From Caballeronia sp. GAFFF1 (GTDB lineage: Bacteria; Pseudomonadota; Gammaproteobacteria; Burkholderiales; Burkholderiaceae): a stretch of 64,000 nt of DNA. The translations under genes were made by a program, and so were the position numbers. Shown here in pieces: positions 40,568-50,056 of this stretch. The stretch spans positions 248,001 to 312,000 of the forward strand of contig NZ_JALQEM010000028.1 of assembly GCF_023630705.1 (NCBI RefSeq), read 5' to 3'. Positions within the stretch are counted from its first letter, which is position 1. Every line of letters starts with the position of its first letter. Under the pieces are notes generated by a model that was not told the DNA's origin, did no database searches, and worked only from the letters and a program-made list of their open reading frames with translations.

Positions 40568-41065
40568 ATGCCCGCACTGCTCGATGCCAAAGCCCTCATC
40601 ACGCGCCTCGACTTGCAGCCGCATCCCGAAGGCGGCTACTTTCGTGAGACGTATCGTGCAGAGCAGCGCGTGACGCGTGAGGGCGCGAGTGAAAGGCGTT
40701 CGGCATCGACGGCAATCTACTATTTGCTATGCGAAGGCGCGCATTCGGCGTGGCATCGCATACGCTCCGACGAAGTCTGGCACTTTCATGCGGGCGATCC
40801 GCTCCTCGTGCATGTGCTCGATGCTCGCGGCGCGCTCACCACGCACCGGCTGGGCGATATGACGCAGCACGCCGACACGGTGTTTCAGGCTGTCGTCCAG
40901 GCGGGCGACTGGTTCGCCGCGGAATGCAGCATCGCGTCGGGCGCGTCGCTCGTCGGGTGCACCGTCGCGCCGGGATTCGAATTCAGCGAGTTCGAGCTTG
41001 CTCGTTGCGAAGAACTGAAGGCGCGTTATCCGCAGCATCGCGAGTTGATCGAGCGGCTCGCTTAG
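40568..41065 (+). CDS. Cupin-fold DUF985 family protein
   Basis: A 165-residue DUF985 cupin starting MPALLDAKALITRLDLQPHP behind AAAAGGATA. The family N terminus PHPEGGYFRETYRAE and AIYYLLCEGAHSAWHRIRSD, EVWHFHAGDPLLVHVLD and VGCTVAPGFEFSEFELA form the beta-barrel; two histidines in WHFH are typical. Relatives bind small ligands or sugars; a catalytic activity is not established. Cytoplasmic. It overlaps the convergent MobB gene by four bases. Confidence 0.88.
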   Translation: MPALLDAKALITRLDLQPHPEGGYFRETYRAEQRVTREGASERRSASTAIYYLLCEGAHSAWHRIRSDEVWHFHAGDPLLVHVLDARGALTTHRLGDMTQHADTVFQAVVQAGDWFAAECSIASGASLVGCTVAPGFEFSEFELARCEELKARYPQHRELIERLA

Positions 41066-41586
41066 CGAGGCAGCGCAATCCCGAGCGTCGAGCAGATGAA
41101 CGCGCCGATGCGCTCGATGTCATCGAGGGCCAGCACGGGCAGGGCCGATTCGATCGCGGCGGCGTCGTCCGTTGCGATGGCGAGAATCTCCACATCGGTC
41201 AGATAGAGCGGGTCCTTGCCCGTTGACGGCCGCACGACTTCGAGCCGTGGCATGGCTTCGCGCGCGAAACCTTCCACGATCACGAAGTCGGCGTGCGAAA
41301 GCCGCGCGGCAAGCGCCGCGAGCGGCGGCTCGGGTTCGTTGCTGAGTTCGTGCAAGATGGCATAGCGATACGGCGACGCGATCAGCACTTCACTTGCGCC
41401 CGCGCGACGAAAGCGTGCACTGTCTTTGCCCGGCGGTTCGAGCTCGATGGAATGATGACTATGCTTGATGACGTTGACTGTGAGTCCTTGCGCGCGAAAC
41501 CACGGCAGCAGGGCTTCGATCAACGTGGTCTTGCCCTGGCCGGAGCGCCCGGCGATGCCGAAAAGCGGCGGGTGCGGCGAATTCAT
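41062..41586 (-). CDS. mobB: Molybdopterin-guanine dinucleotide biosynthesis adaptor MobB
   Basis: A 174-residue P-loop protein starting MNSPHPPLFGIAGRSGQGKT. The Walker A motif GIAGRSGQGKTTLIEAL is at residues 10-26, followed by the MobB-specific NVIKHSHHSIELEPPGKDSA. ADFVIVEGFAREAMPRLEVV is the family's switch region. MobB binds GTP and assists MobA in converting molybdopterin to its guanine dinucleotide for molybdoenzymes. It is separate from mobA and moe genes here. The 175 bases between it and the divergent nrdJ gene hold both promoters. Confidence 0.92.
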   Translation of the reverse strand: MNSPHPPLFGIAGRSGQGKTTLIEALLPWFRAQGLTVNVIKHSHHSIELEPPGKDSARFRRAGASEVLIASPYRYAILHELSNEPEPPLAALAARLSHADFVIVEGFAREAMPRLEVVRPSTGKDPLYLTDVEILAIATDDAAAIESALPVLALDDIERIGAFICSTLGIALPR

Positions 41587-41761
41587 GCGATGGTTGTGTC
41601 GTGGTAGTCATCGAACAAGTTCGGCAAGTGTAGCGGCTCCGTGGCGAGCCGGGCCGAATCGCGCTATCGTCAGGCATCGTGCTTGCATCGACCGCGCTGC
41701 ATTGCGTAACGCGCGAGGCACAAGAAACGTGTCGAGCCAGCGCACTTCACAGGATCAGGAC

Positions 41762-44287
41762 ATGGCCGAAGACAATCCCAGCACCGCTCTCGCTCCGCAG
41801 CAATTCTCCATCGACGTCATGCTCGAAAAGTACGCTAAAGGCGACGAGACGCGCGTCGACGATATCTATCGACGCGTGGCGCGAGGCGTCGCGCTCGCCG
41901 AACCACCCGAGCAGCGCGCGAAAATCGAAGCCGAGTTCGTCGACAACTTCAAGCGCGGCGCACTGGGCGCGGGCCGCATCATGAGCGCGGCGGGCGCGGG
42001 CATCGATGCCACGCTCATCAACTGCTTCGTGCAGCCGGTCGGCGATGCGATACAAGGCGTCGATGACAACAGTCTTCCGGGCATCTACGTCGCGCTGTTG
42101 CAGGCCGCCGAGACCATGCGGCGAGGCGGCGGCGTGGGGTATAACTTTTCGGCAATCCGTCCGCGTGGCGCGCGCGTCCATTCGACAGGATCGGCGGCAT
42201 CGGGACCGTGCAGCTACATGGACGTGTTCGATGCCTCGTGCCGCACCGTCGAAAGCGCGGGCTCGCGTCGCGGCGCGCAAATGGGCATTCTCGACTGCAC
42301 GCATCCGGACCTGCTCGAATTCATCGCGGCCAAGCACACGAAAGGGCGCTGGAACAACTTCAACGTATCGGTCGCGGTGACGGACGAATTCATGCAGGCC
42401 GTCGCCGATGACGCCGTGTGGCAACTCGTGCACAAGGCGGAGTCGTCGCCGGCGCAACGCGCATCGGCGGATATCCGGCAGCGCGAAGATGGCCTGTGGG
42501 TGTATCGCGAAGTGCGGGCGCGCGAGGTCTGGGACACGATCATGCGTTCTACTTACGATGTCGCGGAGCCGGGCGTCGTCTTCATTTCGCGCATGAACGA
42601 CGACAACAACCTGCGCGCGCTCGAAGCCATTCGCGCGACGAATCCGTGCGGCGAGCAGCCGCTTCCCGCGTATGGCTGCTGCAATCTCGGGCCGCTCAAT
42701 CTCACGCGCTTCGTGTCCGATCCCTTCGCGCAGATGCGTGGCGGCGCGCCGGGCTTCGACTGGGACGGCCTCGCGGTGACGACGCGCACGCAAGTCCGCT
42801 TTCTCGACGATGTGCTCGACGTGACGCTATGGCCGCTGCCGGAACAGGCGCGCGAAGCGCAGGCGAAGCGGCGCATCGGCGTGGGCTTCACGGGGCTCGG
42901 CGATACGCTCGTCATGCTCGGCTTGCGATACGACTCGCAGGAAGGACGCGACTTCGCGGCGCGCGTCGCGCGCACCATGCGCGACGAGGCGTATCGCGCG
43001 TCCGTGCAACTGGCGCGCGAGCGGGGCGCCTTTCCGCTCTTCGACGCGCGGCGCTATCTGGAAGAGGGCACGTTCGCATCGCGCCTGCCCGACGACATCA
43101 CGAGCGCGATTCGCGCGCACGGCATTCGCAACAGCCACCTGCTTTCCATCGCGCCGACCGGCACGGTAAGCCTCGCGTTCGCGGATAACGCGTCGAACGG
43201 CATCGAGCCCGCGTTCTCGTGGACATATCAACGCACCAAGCGCATGGCGGACGGCTCGCGGCAGAGCTTCGCGGTGGAAGACCACGCGTACCGTCTTTAT
43301 CGCGAGATGGGCGGCGACGTGAACGCGCTGCCCGATTACTTCGTGAACGCGCTCGACATGTCCGCGCACGATCACCTCGAAATGATGGCGGCAGTGCAGC
43401 CTTTCGTGGATACGTCCATCTCGAAGACGGTGAACGTGCCGGCCGACTATCCGTTCGACAAGTTCCAGGACCTCTACTTCGAAGCATGGCGGCGCGGGCT
43501 CAAGGGTCTCGCCACTTACCGGCCGAACGATACGCTCGGCGCGGTGCTTTCGGTGACACCGCAAGAGACGCCGAGCGATTCCCCCGATCCCGAACTCGAC
43601 CTCGATCCGCTGCGCATCGCAATCGATCATCGGCCGCGCGGCGAATTGCCCGCGATCATCGAAAAGGTCGAATATCTGACGCAAGCGGGGAAGAAGTCGC
43701 TGTATCTCGCGGTGTCGTTCATCGAAGTGACCGGGCGCATCGCGGGCGAGGACGTGACCATCGAGCGTCCGATTGAATTCTTTATACCGACAGGACAGAG
43801 CGACGAATCGCAGCAGTGGATCACGGCGACGATGCGTTCGCTCTCGCTCGCCGCGCGTGGCGGGTTCGCGGCGCGCACGTTGCAGGACATGCGCAAGGTG
43901 TCATGGGATCGGGGACAAGTGCGGCTCGGCGATGTCGAGCGGCTCGACGGTCATCGCAGTCCACGTTGGCACGACTCCGAAGTCGCGGCGCTGGCTTACG
44001 CGATCCAGCAGATTCTGTATCGACGAGGTTTTCTTGATGCAGAGGGTAATCAGGTTCCTTCGCGCGTGCTCGCGCGCAAGCGCAGCGAGGCGGCGGCGCC
44101 TCTGCGCACCTTGCAGCCCGAAGACGAGCAGGACGCGAACGAGGACGTGGCTGAAGCGCCCGTCGATCCCCATGGACTGGCGCAAATGCACGGACGTAAA
44201 TGCGCGACGTGCGGCGCGAATGCGGTGATTCGTAAGGACGGATGTGATTTCTGCACCGCTTGCGGGGAGATTGGTGCGTGTGGGTAA
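41762..44287 (+). CDS. nrdJ: Adenosylcobalamin-dependent (class II) ribonucleotide reductase
   Basis: An 841-residue class II ribonucleotide reductase reducing ribonucleotides to deoxyribonucleotides with vitamin B12, independent of oxygen. The ten-stranded barrel contains LINCFVQPV (first redox cysteine), TMRRGGGVGYNFSAIRPRGA, the catalytic ATNPCGEQPLPAYGCCNLGP (N-x-C-x-E) and LLSIAPTGTVSLAFADNASN. A C-terminal extension (from about residue 560) ends in a zinc-ribbon-like redox tail, KCATCG then CDFCTACGEIGACG. The start MAEDNPSTALAP at 41762 follows AGGATCAGG. No nrdR box or cobalamin riboswitch is evident upstream. It is a stand-alone gene and complements class I enzymes elsewhere. Confidence 0.92.
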   Translation: MAEDNPSTALAPQQFSIDVMLEKYAKGDETRVDDIYRRVARGVALAEPPEQRAKIEAEFVDNFKRGALGAGRIMSAAGAGIDATLINCFVQPVGDAIQGVDDNSLPGIYVALLQAAETMRRGGGVGYNFSAIRPRGARVHSTGSAASGPCSYMDVFDASCRTVESAGSRRGAQMGILDCTHPDLLEFIAAKHTKGRWNNFNVSVAVTDEFMQAVADDAVWQLVHKAESSPAQRASADIRQREDGLWVYREVRAREVWDTIMRSTYDVAEPGVVFISRMNDDNNLRALEAIRATNPCGEQPLPAYGCCNLGPLNLTRFVSDPFAQMRGGAPGFDWDGLAVTTRTQVRFLDDVLDVTLWPLPEQAREAQAKRRIGVGFTGLGDTLVMLGLRYDSQEGRDFAARVARTMRDEAYRASVQLARERGAFPLFDARRYLEEGTFASRLPDDITSAIRAHGIRNSHLLSIAPTGTVSLAFADNASNGIEPAFSWTYQRTKRMADGSRQSFAVEDHAYRLYREMGGDVNALPDYFVNALDMSAHDHLEMMAAVQPFVDTSISKTVNVPADYPFDKFQDLYFEAWRRGLKGLATYRPNDTLGAVLSVTPQETPSDSPDPELDLDPLRIAIDHRPRGELPAIIEKVEYLTQAGKKSLYLAVSFIEVTGRIAGEDVTIERPIEFFIPTGQSDESQQWITATMRSLSLAARGGFAARTLQDMRKVSWDRGQVRLGDVERLDGHRSPRWHDSEVAALAYAIQQILYRRGFLDAEGNQVPSRVLARKRSEAAAPLRTLQPEDEQDANEDVAEAPVDPHGLAQMHGRKCATCGANAVIRKDGCDFCTACGEIGACG

Positions 44288-44720
44288 GCCGCCGATTCGC
44301 TTGAATTCAAAATCCAAAGCGCCATTCGCGCGACGATAAACCCTTTCCACGTTTCAATGAGGTCAGCGACGAGTCTTCCCGACTCGCGCTGACCGCTCCT
44401 CTTGTTCCTTCGAGCACAACGCTGCTTTCGTGCAAGCAAATCGCGGTAGATCTCGCGCTCAGGCAATTAATAAAGATTGCTTACTAATTAAGAATTCTCG
44501 GGATGTCCTTTCGACGCCGAATGAATAAAAATTCGGCCCGGTGCTTTCAACTGGACGGGCTAGAACTAATCCGAGGGCCGCACCCGTCCTTCTGCTCATG
44601 TAGTGGCGGCCGTGGGCGAATGCACCTACCCGGCCTCAAGGTGAGGGTGCGCTGCTGCTCTGTATCAAGCAGCGCCGCTCTAAATTTGAAACCGATTTTT
44701 TAATGCATGGAGTTTTGAAA
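44288..44720 (+). promoter_or_regulatory. Leader region of the fimbrial operon
   Basis: A 433-base gene-free gap. It is more AT-rich than its surroundings from 44460 to 44530 (AATTAATAAAGATTGCTTAC and onward), which suits a promoter. Closer to the first gene GCGCTGCT (44649-44656) pairs with AGCAGCGC (44668-44675) in a leader hairpin, and an AT stretch leads to the GGAG site. No invertible element with flanking repeats, as in E. coli fimS, is seen. Confidence 0.4.
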
Positions 44721-45266
44721 ATGAAGAAGTCTGTAATCTCGGCCGTCGTCGCTGGTCTGTTGAGCGTTGCTGCCGGCGGCGCATTTGCGTCCGATGGAAC
44801 CATCACGTTCAATGGCGCGCTCACGGCCGCCACCTGCACGATCAACGGCAACGGCACCTCGTCGAAGGACTTCACGGTCACGCTGCCGACCGTTTCCACC
44901 TCGACGCTGACTGCTTCCGGCCAGACGGCCGGCACCACCTCGTACAGCATCGCGCTGAGCGCGTGCTCCCCGGTCACGACAACGAGCAAGGCATCGGTGT
45001 TCTATCAGGCGGGCACCACGGTCGATCCTTCCGATGGCCGTCTGCTCGTTGCTGCCGGCGGCGCGGGCAACGTCAAGCTGGAACTGCTGAACCAGGACGG
45101 ATCGCAGATCAAGGCGGGCTACTCCAGCGACCTGCAGAACTCGAAGCCGGCGTCCATCGCGTCGGGCGCGGCCACGCTGTACTACGACGTGCGCTACTAC
45201 GCCACCGGCGCGACGTCCGCAGGTCCGGCGAACTCGTCGGTCGTGTACAGCATCGACTACCAATAA
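44721..45266 (+). CDS. Type 1 fimbrial major subunit
   Basis: A 181-residue pilin of the chaperone-usher pathway. The signal peptide MKKSVISAVVAGLLSVAAGG ends at AFA before SDGTITFNG. The mature part has the donor-strand N terminus (TITFNGALTAATCTINGNG), the conserved disulfide pair (Cys in TAATCTI and in ALSACSPV), and the typical end YYATGATSAGPANSSVVYSI with penultimate tyrosine. It polymerises by donor-strand exchange into the pilus rod after chaperone delivery to the usher. Its position first in the operon, and a 117-base gap after it, fit high expression of the major subunit. GGAG lies 10 bases before the ATG; an upstream ATG at 44703 is less likely. Confidence 0.92.
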   Translation: MKKSVISAVVAGLLSVAAGGAFASDGTITFNGALTAATCTINGNGTSSKDFTVTLPTVSTSTLTASGQTAGTTSYSIALSACSPVTTTSKASVFYQAGTTVDPSDGRLLVAAGGAGNVKLELLNQDGSQIKAGYSSDLQNSKPASIASGAATLYYDVRYYATGATSAGPANSSVVYSIDYQ

Positions 45267-45383
45267 GCGGTGTCGTGACAGCGGACCATTCGCTTCGCAC
45301 ATTCGCGAATGGTCCGGTGCAAGGGCGGGCGCAAGCCCGCCTCTCCTTGATATCGTGCTTCGCTTGGGCGCTTCTTCATCAAT

Positions 45384-46127
45384 ATGAAATTGTTTAGCCG
45401 ACTCGCATCCGTTGCAGTGCTTCTTGCCGTGATCCAGGGCTTTGGCCCGCAGGCCCGTGCTTCGGTGGTCATCGCCGGCACGCGCGTCGTGTACAACCAG
45501 AGCGATTCAGAAGTCACCGTGAAGCTGACCAACAACGGCAAGCTTCCCGGTCTCACGAAAGTCTGGATCGATAAGGGCGATGCGGACGCCAAGCCGGATA
45601 CGATCGACGTGCCTTTCACGATCAACCCGCCGATGATGCGCATCGATCCGGGCAAGTCGCAGACCCTGCGCATCATGTCGACCGGCGAGACTCTGCCGGC
45701 GAACGCCGAATCCGTGCTTTACCTGAATGTGCTGGAAATACCGCCGAAGCCGACAGGCGACGAAGCGAGCGCCAATCAACTGCAACTCGCCTTCCGCACA
45801 CGCATCAAGTTCTTTTATCGCCCGACAGGGCTGAAGGGCCAGGCAAGCGACGCGCCCGAAGCCATTGTCTGGCATCTGAAGCGCGAAGGTGGCAAGAACG
45901 CGCTCGTGGCCGATAACCCCACGCAGTATCACGTGTCCTTCGACCGCCTGGAACTGACGGACGGCGCGCATACGGCGCAATTCACTGACGGCGGCATGGT
46001 CGGACCGGGCGAGAGCAAGGCCTTCCCGCTGAAGGGCGAGCTTCCCCCAGCCGGTGCGAAAGTTCGCTACACCGCGATCAACGATTACGGCGGACCGCAG
46101 GCCGGCGACGCCACCCTCGCGCCCTGA
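45384..46127 (+). CDS. Periplasmic fimbrial chaperone (PapD/FimC-like)
   Basis: A 247-residue chaperone with signal peptide (LASVAVLLAVIQGFGPQARA, cleaved before SVVIAGTRVVY). Two immunoglobulin-like domains follow. The first contains VVIAGTRVVYNQSDSEVTVK and the chaperone signature INPPMMRIDPGKSQTLRIMS, the G1 donor-strand region. The alternating YLNVLEIPPKP and the second-domain IKFFYRPTGLKG are typical, with conserved lysine and arginine in the subunit cleft. It caps pilin subunits in the periplasm and brings them to the usher encoded next. Confidence 0.93.
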   Translation: MKLFSRLASVAVLLAVIQGFGPQARASVVIAGTRVVYNQSDSEVTVKLTNNGKLPGLTKVWIDKGDADAKPDTIDVPFTINPPMMRIDPGKSQTLRIMSTGETLPANAESVLYLNVLEIPPKPTGDEASANQLQLAFRTRIKFFYRPTGLKGQASDAPEAIVWHLKREGGKNALVADNPTQYHVSFDRLELTDGAHTAQFTDGGMVGPGESKAFPLKGELPPAGAKVRYTAINDYGGPQAGDATLAP

Positions 46128-46271
46128 TCGGCGACGTCGCGAACCGGCACAAGCCGGCTGCCAGACGCCCGCGCGGTATAGCGCCGCACAATGCCCCCAT
46201 GAAGATGCCTTAACGCGCATGCCCCATGGCATGCCGGGGGGCGGCTTTGCTCGAATATTTCGGATAACTCA

Positions 46272-48863
46272 ATGAAAACGCACTACTGCAGCGCCGATAT
46301 GTCCGGCGCGCGATTGAGACCTGTCACGCTGTTCACGCTTCAGGCTTTGGCCGCGATGGGCGTCAGCGCGCACGCTTGGGCGGATGCCTCGCCTCAGCCC
46401 GCAGCCGTGGAGTTCAACGAGCAGTTTCTCGATTCGAGCGGCGGCCAGAAGCTGGACATCTCGCGCTTCAACAACGGACAGCCGGTCTTGCCGGGCACGT
46501 ATCGCACCGATACCTACGTCAACAACGTGTGGCGCGGCAAGTTCAGCGTGGACGTGCGAGATTCCACGGCGCATCCTGGCGTGGTTCAGCCGTGCGTGAC
46601 CACGGATTTGCTCGAAGGCTTCGGTGTCGATCTGCGCAAGCTTTCGCCGGAATCCGCCGCGAAGCTCGAATCGGCCGGGAGCGCATGCCTGACGCTGCCC
46701 GAGCTGATCCCCGGGGCCATCGCCACATTCGATGGCGGCGAGCAGCGTCTCGACGTAAGCGTGCCGCAAATCGCGATGAGCAGCAGGGCGCGCGGCTACG
46801 TCGATCCGAAGTACTGGGACGACGGTATCACCGCGGGCACCTTGCAGTACAACGCGAACGCGTACCACAGTTCCGCGGGCGGCCTCAGCAACGATTCGGA
46901 ATATCTCGGCCTGATCGGCGGCATCAACGTCGGACCGTGGCGTTTCCGCTATCAGGGCAACCTCACGCACAACAGCGTCAGCGGCTCGCATTATCAGAGC
47001 GTGCAGACGTATGCGCAGCGTGCGTTCAAGGACATCAAGAGCCAGCTGACGGTCGGGGACACCTTCACAGACGGCGCGCTGTTCGACAGCTTCGGGCTTC
47101 GCGGCGCCACGCTCGGCACGGACGACCGCATGTTGCCTGAGTCGCAGCGCGGCTATGCGCCAGTGGTGCACGGCATCGCCAACAGCAATGCGCGCGTGCA
47201 GGTCAGGCAGAACGGCAACATCATCTACGAGACGACGGTTGCGCCCGGCGCGTTCCAGATCGACGACCTGTACCCGACGGGTTACGGCGGCAACCTCGAC
47301 GTGATCGTCACGGAGGCGGACGGCACTCAGCGTATCTCGACGGTGCCTTATGCCGCGGCGGTCAATGCGCTGCGCCCGGACGTCACGCGTTATAGCGCGA
47401 GCATCGGTCAGTATCGGGATCCGAACGTCAACATTCATCCGTTCGTGTCGCAGTTCACGCTGCAGCGCGGCATCAGCAATCTGGTGACGCTGTACGGCGG
47501 CGTGAGCGCGGCGGACATGTACCTCGCCACGATGATCGGCTCTGCGCTCAACACGAGCGTCGGCGCATTCGGTCTCGACGTCACGCAGGCGATCGCCAGC
47601 TTCAAGGGCTACGGCACGCGCAACGGGGCGAGCGTGCGGATCAGCTATTCGCGTTTGTTCGAGCCGACGAACACGAACATCGCCATTGCTGCATACCGCT
47701 ATTCGACGAGCGGATTCTTCTCGCTGCCCGACGCCGTGATGATGCGTCAGCTGAACGAGGAGCATCAGCCCGGTCTCATGACCGCGCTGCAAAAGTCGCG
47801 CGTTCAGTTCACGTTGAACCAGAGCATCGGCGAGGGCGCGCAGTACGGCTCCCTCTATGCGATGGGTTCCTTCCAGACGTACTGGAACCGCTCGAATCAC
47901 GACACGCAACTGCAGATCGGCTACACCAATAGCTGGAAGCGCATGACGTATGGCGCGTCGTTCGTGCGGCAATTCCAGGTGAACACGAACCGGTGGGACA
48001 ACCGCATCATGCTGAACCTGTCGGTTCCGCTCGGATTCGGCGCTCACGCGCCACAGTCGACGACCAACTTCCAGCACGACACCGCCGACGGCAGTTCGAC
48101 CATTCAGCAATCGGTCACGGGTACGCTCGGCGTCGACAACGCATTCAGCTACGGCATCAACGCCAACCTCAACGACGGCGGCAACCACGCCAGCAGTTCC
48201 GCGAGCGCAGGCGGCAACATCGGATACGTGGCGCCGTTCGCGATGCTCACCGCGAATGCGAGCACGGGCCGCAACTACTCGCAGGTCGGCGCGGGCATGT
48301 CGGGCGGCGTGGTGGCATGGCGCGACGGCGTCGCGTTCACGCCGAACATGGGCGATACGGTCGCCGTGGTCGAAGCGAGCGACGCGGCCGGCGCGCGCCT
48401 CGCCAGCGGCACGGGCTTGCGCGTGGACCGTTGGGGACACGCGGTCGTATCGGGCATGCAGCCATATTCGAACAACGACATCGAACTGGACCCGAAGGGC
48501 TTGCCGATCAACATCGCGATGAAGTCCACCGTGCAGCGCACGGCACCGACTGCCGGTGCGGTGGTGCGCCTCAAGTTCGAGACGGAAAACATGGGCAAGC
48601 CCGCGGTCATGCGCATCTCGCGAGCGGATGGCAAGCCGTTGCCGTTCGGCTCCGAAGTGTTCGACGCAGAGGAACGCAACGTCGGCACCGTGGCGCAGGG
48701 TAGCCGCATCATCGCGACCGGTCTGAAGGCCGACGCCGGCACCTTGAACGTGAAATGGGGCGATGCACCCGAGCAGCGTTGCGCGGTGCGTTACCAGTTG
48801 CCGGCAGTGACGGATGCGTCCAGACCGAACTCGATCAGCATTTCGGACGCTGTCTGTCAGTGA
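46272..48863 (+). CDS. Outer-membrane fimbrial usher (FimD/PapC-like)
   Basis: An 863-residue usher, normal length for the family. A long signal sequence ends ALAAMGVSAHAWA, then the N-terminal periplasmic domain starts AVEFNEQFLDSSGGQKLDIS and includes LPGTYRTDTYVNNVWRGKF. The barrel and plug follow, with LRGATLGTDDRMLPESQRGY, APVVHGIANSNARVQVRQNG and GAFQIDDLYPTGYGGNLDV. The C-terminal domain ends with a disulfide-forming cysteine pair (CAVRYQL and the final CQ). It recruits chaperone-subunit complexes and translocates the growing pilus. It starts 144 bases after the chaperone stop. Confidence 0.95.
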   Translation: MKTHYCSADMSGARLRPVTLFTLQALAAMGVSAHAWADASPQPAAVEFNEQFLDSSGGQKLDISRFNNGQPVLPGTYRTDTYVNNVWRGKFSVDVRDSTAHPGVVQPCVTTDLLEGFGVDLRKLSPESAAKLESAGSACLTLPELIPGAIATFDGGEQRLDVSVPQIAMSSRARGYVDPKYWDDGITAGTLQYNANAYHSSAGGLSNDSEYLGLIGGINVGPWRFRYQGNLTHNSVSGSHYQSVQTYAQRAFKDIKSQLTVGDTFTDGALFDSFGLRGATLGTDDRMLPESQRGYAPVVHGIANSNARVQVRQNGNIIYETTVAPGAFQIDDLYPTGYGGNLDVIVTEADGTQRISTVPYAAAVNALRPDVTRYSASIGQYRDPNVNIHPFVSQFTLQRGISNLVTLYGGVSAADMYLATMIGSALNTSVGAFGLDVTQAIASFKGYGTRNGASVRISYSRLFEPTNTNIAIAAYRYSTSGFFSLPDAVMMRQLNEEHQPGLMTALQKSRVQFTLNQSIGEGAQYGSLYAMGSFQTYWNRSNHDTQLQIGYTNSWKRMTYGASFVRQFQVNTNRWDNRIMLNLSVPLGFGAHAPQSTTNFQHDTADGSSTIQQSVTGTLGVDNAFSYGINANLNDGGNHASSSASAGGNIGYVAPFAMLTANASTGRNYSQVGAGMSGGVVAWRDGVAFTPNMGDTVAVVEASDAAGARLASGTGLRVDRWGHAVVSGMQPYSNNDIELDPKGLPINIAMKSTVQRTAPTAGAVVRLKFETENMGKPAVMRISRADGKPLPFGSEVFDAEERNVGTVAQGSRIIATGLKADAGTLNVKWGDAPEQRCAVRYQLPAVTDASRPNSISISDAVCQ

Positions 48864-48897
48864 GCGCCATTCAGATTAGATTAGTCAGGAAACCAAA

Positions 48898-49980
48898 ATG
48901 AAAAACATGGATCGGCTCGCAGCCAGGCTGCTGCGGTGTGTGTTGTGCTGGATCGCTGCGCTGGTGTTTGTGCCTTCGTCTGCATGGGCCACTGCAAGCT
49001 GCACGGTCAACTACAGTTCGTTCACGCTGACGCTGCCGCCATCGGTAGCCGTGGCGCGTGACTTGCCGAACGGATCGATTCTGACGGCATGGTCACTGTC
49101 GCCCTCGAAAAACGATTACTGGACCTGCATTGTCACGGGGCAGGTCTACACGGGAACGGACTTTGAAACGGCGGGCATCACGACGGGCGGGCCGAGCGTC
49201 TACACGGCCAATTATCAGGGCGTCGACTTCGAGGTGTATCCGACCAACGTGCCGGGCGTGGGCATCGCAATGGGCGGCTATGTCATTCCCAACAGCCTGC
49301 CCGCCGGCCCGCGCACCTTTTCCAAGCTCGGCCGTCAGTGGAATACCAATGGCACGATCTACAACGGCGGACAGTTGATCGTCGCCCTGGTCAAGATTGG
49401 CGACATCACGCCTGGGACGGCCACCGGCATGGTGGCACAGGCGTTTTCATGGCAGACGCTCACGCCGCCGCCAGCGGGCGATGTGCCGTCGGCCGGGGTC
49501 ATCAACTTCTATATCACGCCGGTTGTCATCACGGTGTTGACGTGCCAGACGCCTGATGTCACGGTTCCAATGGGCATTCAGGGACCGGCGGACCTGCCGA
49601 GCATCGGACCGGCGCCGAACAAGGTCTCATCGTTCAATCTGAGCCTGAACAACTGTCCTGGCGGGACGGCCGTGAGCGGGACATTGGCAGGGCAGATACA
49701 CAGCATCCAATACAGGATCGATCCTTCGAGCGGTCTGGTCTCCGGCTACAGCAACGTTGCCGCGTTGAGCGGGGCACCGAGCGCGGCGGGCGTGGGCATT
49801 CAACTCTACGACAGCTCGGGCGCGGTGTTTCCGTACGGAACGTATAAGACGCTGAACGGGTTCGACAGTACGAACGGCGGCAATTACACGATACCGATGC
49901 AAGCGCGCTATTACCGCACGGGCGCGCTCGGCGCAGGTCCCGCGAACTCGACGATGACCATGACGGTGCTGTATCAGTGA
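48898..49980 (+). CDS. Fimbrial tip adhesin (two-domain FimH-like)
   Basis: A 360-residue protein roughly twice pilin length, as expected for an adhesin. A signal peptide (CVLCWIAALVFVPSSAWA) precedes an N-terminal putative receptor-binding domain (about 32-215) with cysteines in ATASCTVNY and DYWTCIVTG. The C-terminal pilin domain follows (TVLTCQTPDVTVPMGIQGPA, NLSLNNCPGG) and ends RYYRTGALGAGPANSTMTMT with the usual aromatic tail. The N-domain does not resemble mannose-binding FimH in detail, so its ligand is unknown. It begins 34 bases after the usher. Confidence 0.87.
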   Translation: MKNMDRLAARLLRCVLCWIAALVFVPSSAWATASCTVNYSSFTLTLPPSVAVARDLPNGSILTAWSLSPSKNDYWTCIVTGQVYTGTDFETAGITTGGPSVYTANYQGVDFEVYPTNVPGVGIAMGGYVIPNSLPAGPRTFSKLGRQWNTNGTIYNGGQLIVALVKIGDITPGTATGMVAQAFSWQTLTPPPAGDVPSAGVINFYITPVVITVLTCQTPDVTVPMGIQGPADLPSIGPAPNKVSSFNLSLNNCPGGTAVSGTLAGQIHSIQYRIDPSSGLVSGYSNVAALSGAPSAAGVGIQLYDSSGAVFPYGTYKTLNGFDSTNGGNYTIPMQARYYRTGALGAGPANSTMTMTVLYQ

Positions 49981-50056
49981 CCCCTTCGGCGGCGGCATGA
50001 GCATTACGTGCATGTCGCCCCGCAAGCCTGCAACCGAGATCAAAGGAGAATGAAAC

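Noticed and set aside
41587..41761. Cobalamin riboswitch upstream of the B12-dependent reductase
   Set aside because: The gap is only 175 bases and I could not find the conserved B12 box or the expected stem arrangement.
44649..44675. Rho-independent terminator before the fimbrial major subunit
   Set aside because: The stem is not followed by a T run and sits in the leader of the operon; a leader structure is more likely.
44288..44720. Phase-variable invertible promoter for the fimbrial operon
   Set aside because: No pair of inverted repeats bounding a 200-300 bp element and no recombinase gene nearby.
46269..48440. 723-codon open frame antisense to the usher gene
   Set aside because: High GC at third positions leaves the opposite strand open. 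The translation is low-complexity R/H/A-rich and the plus-strand usher is unmistakable.
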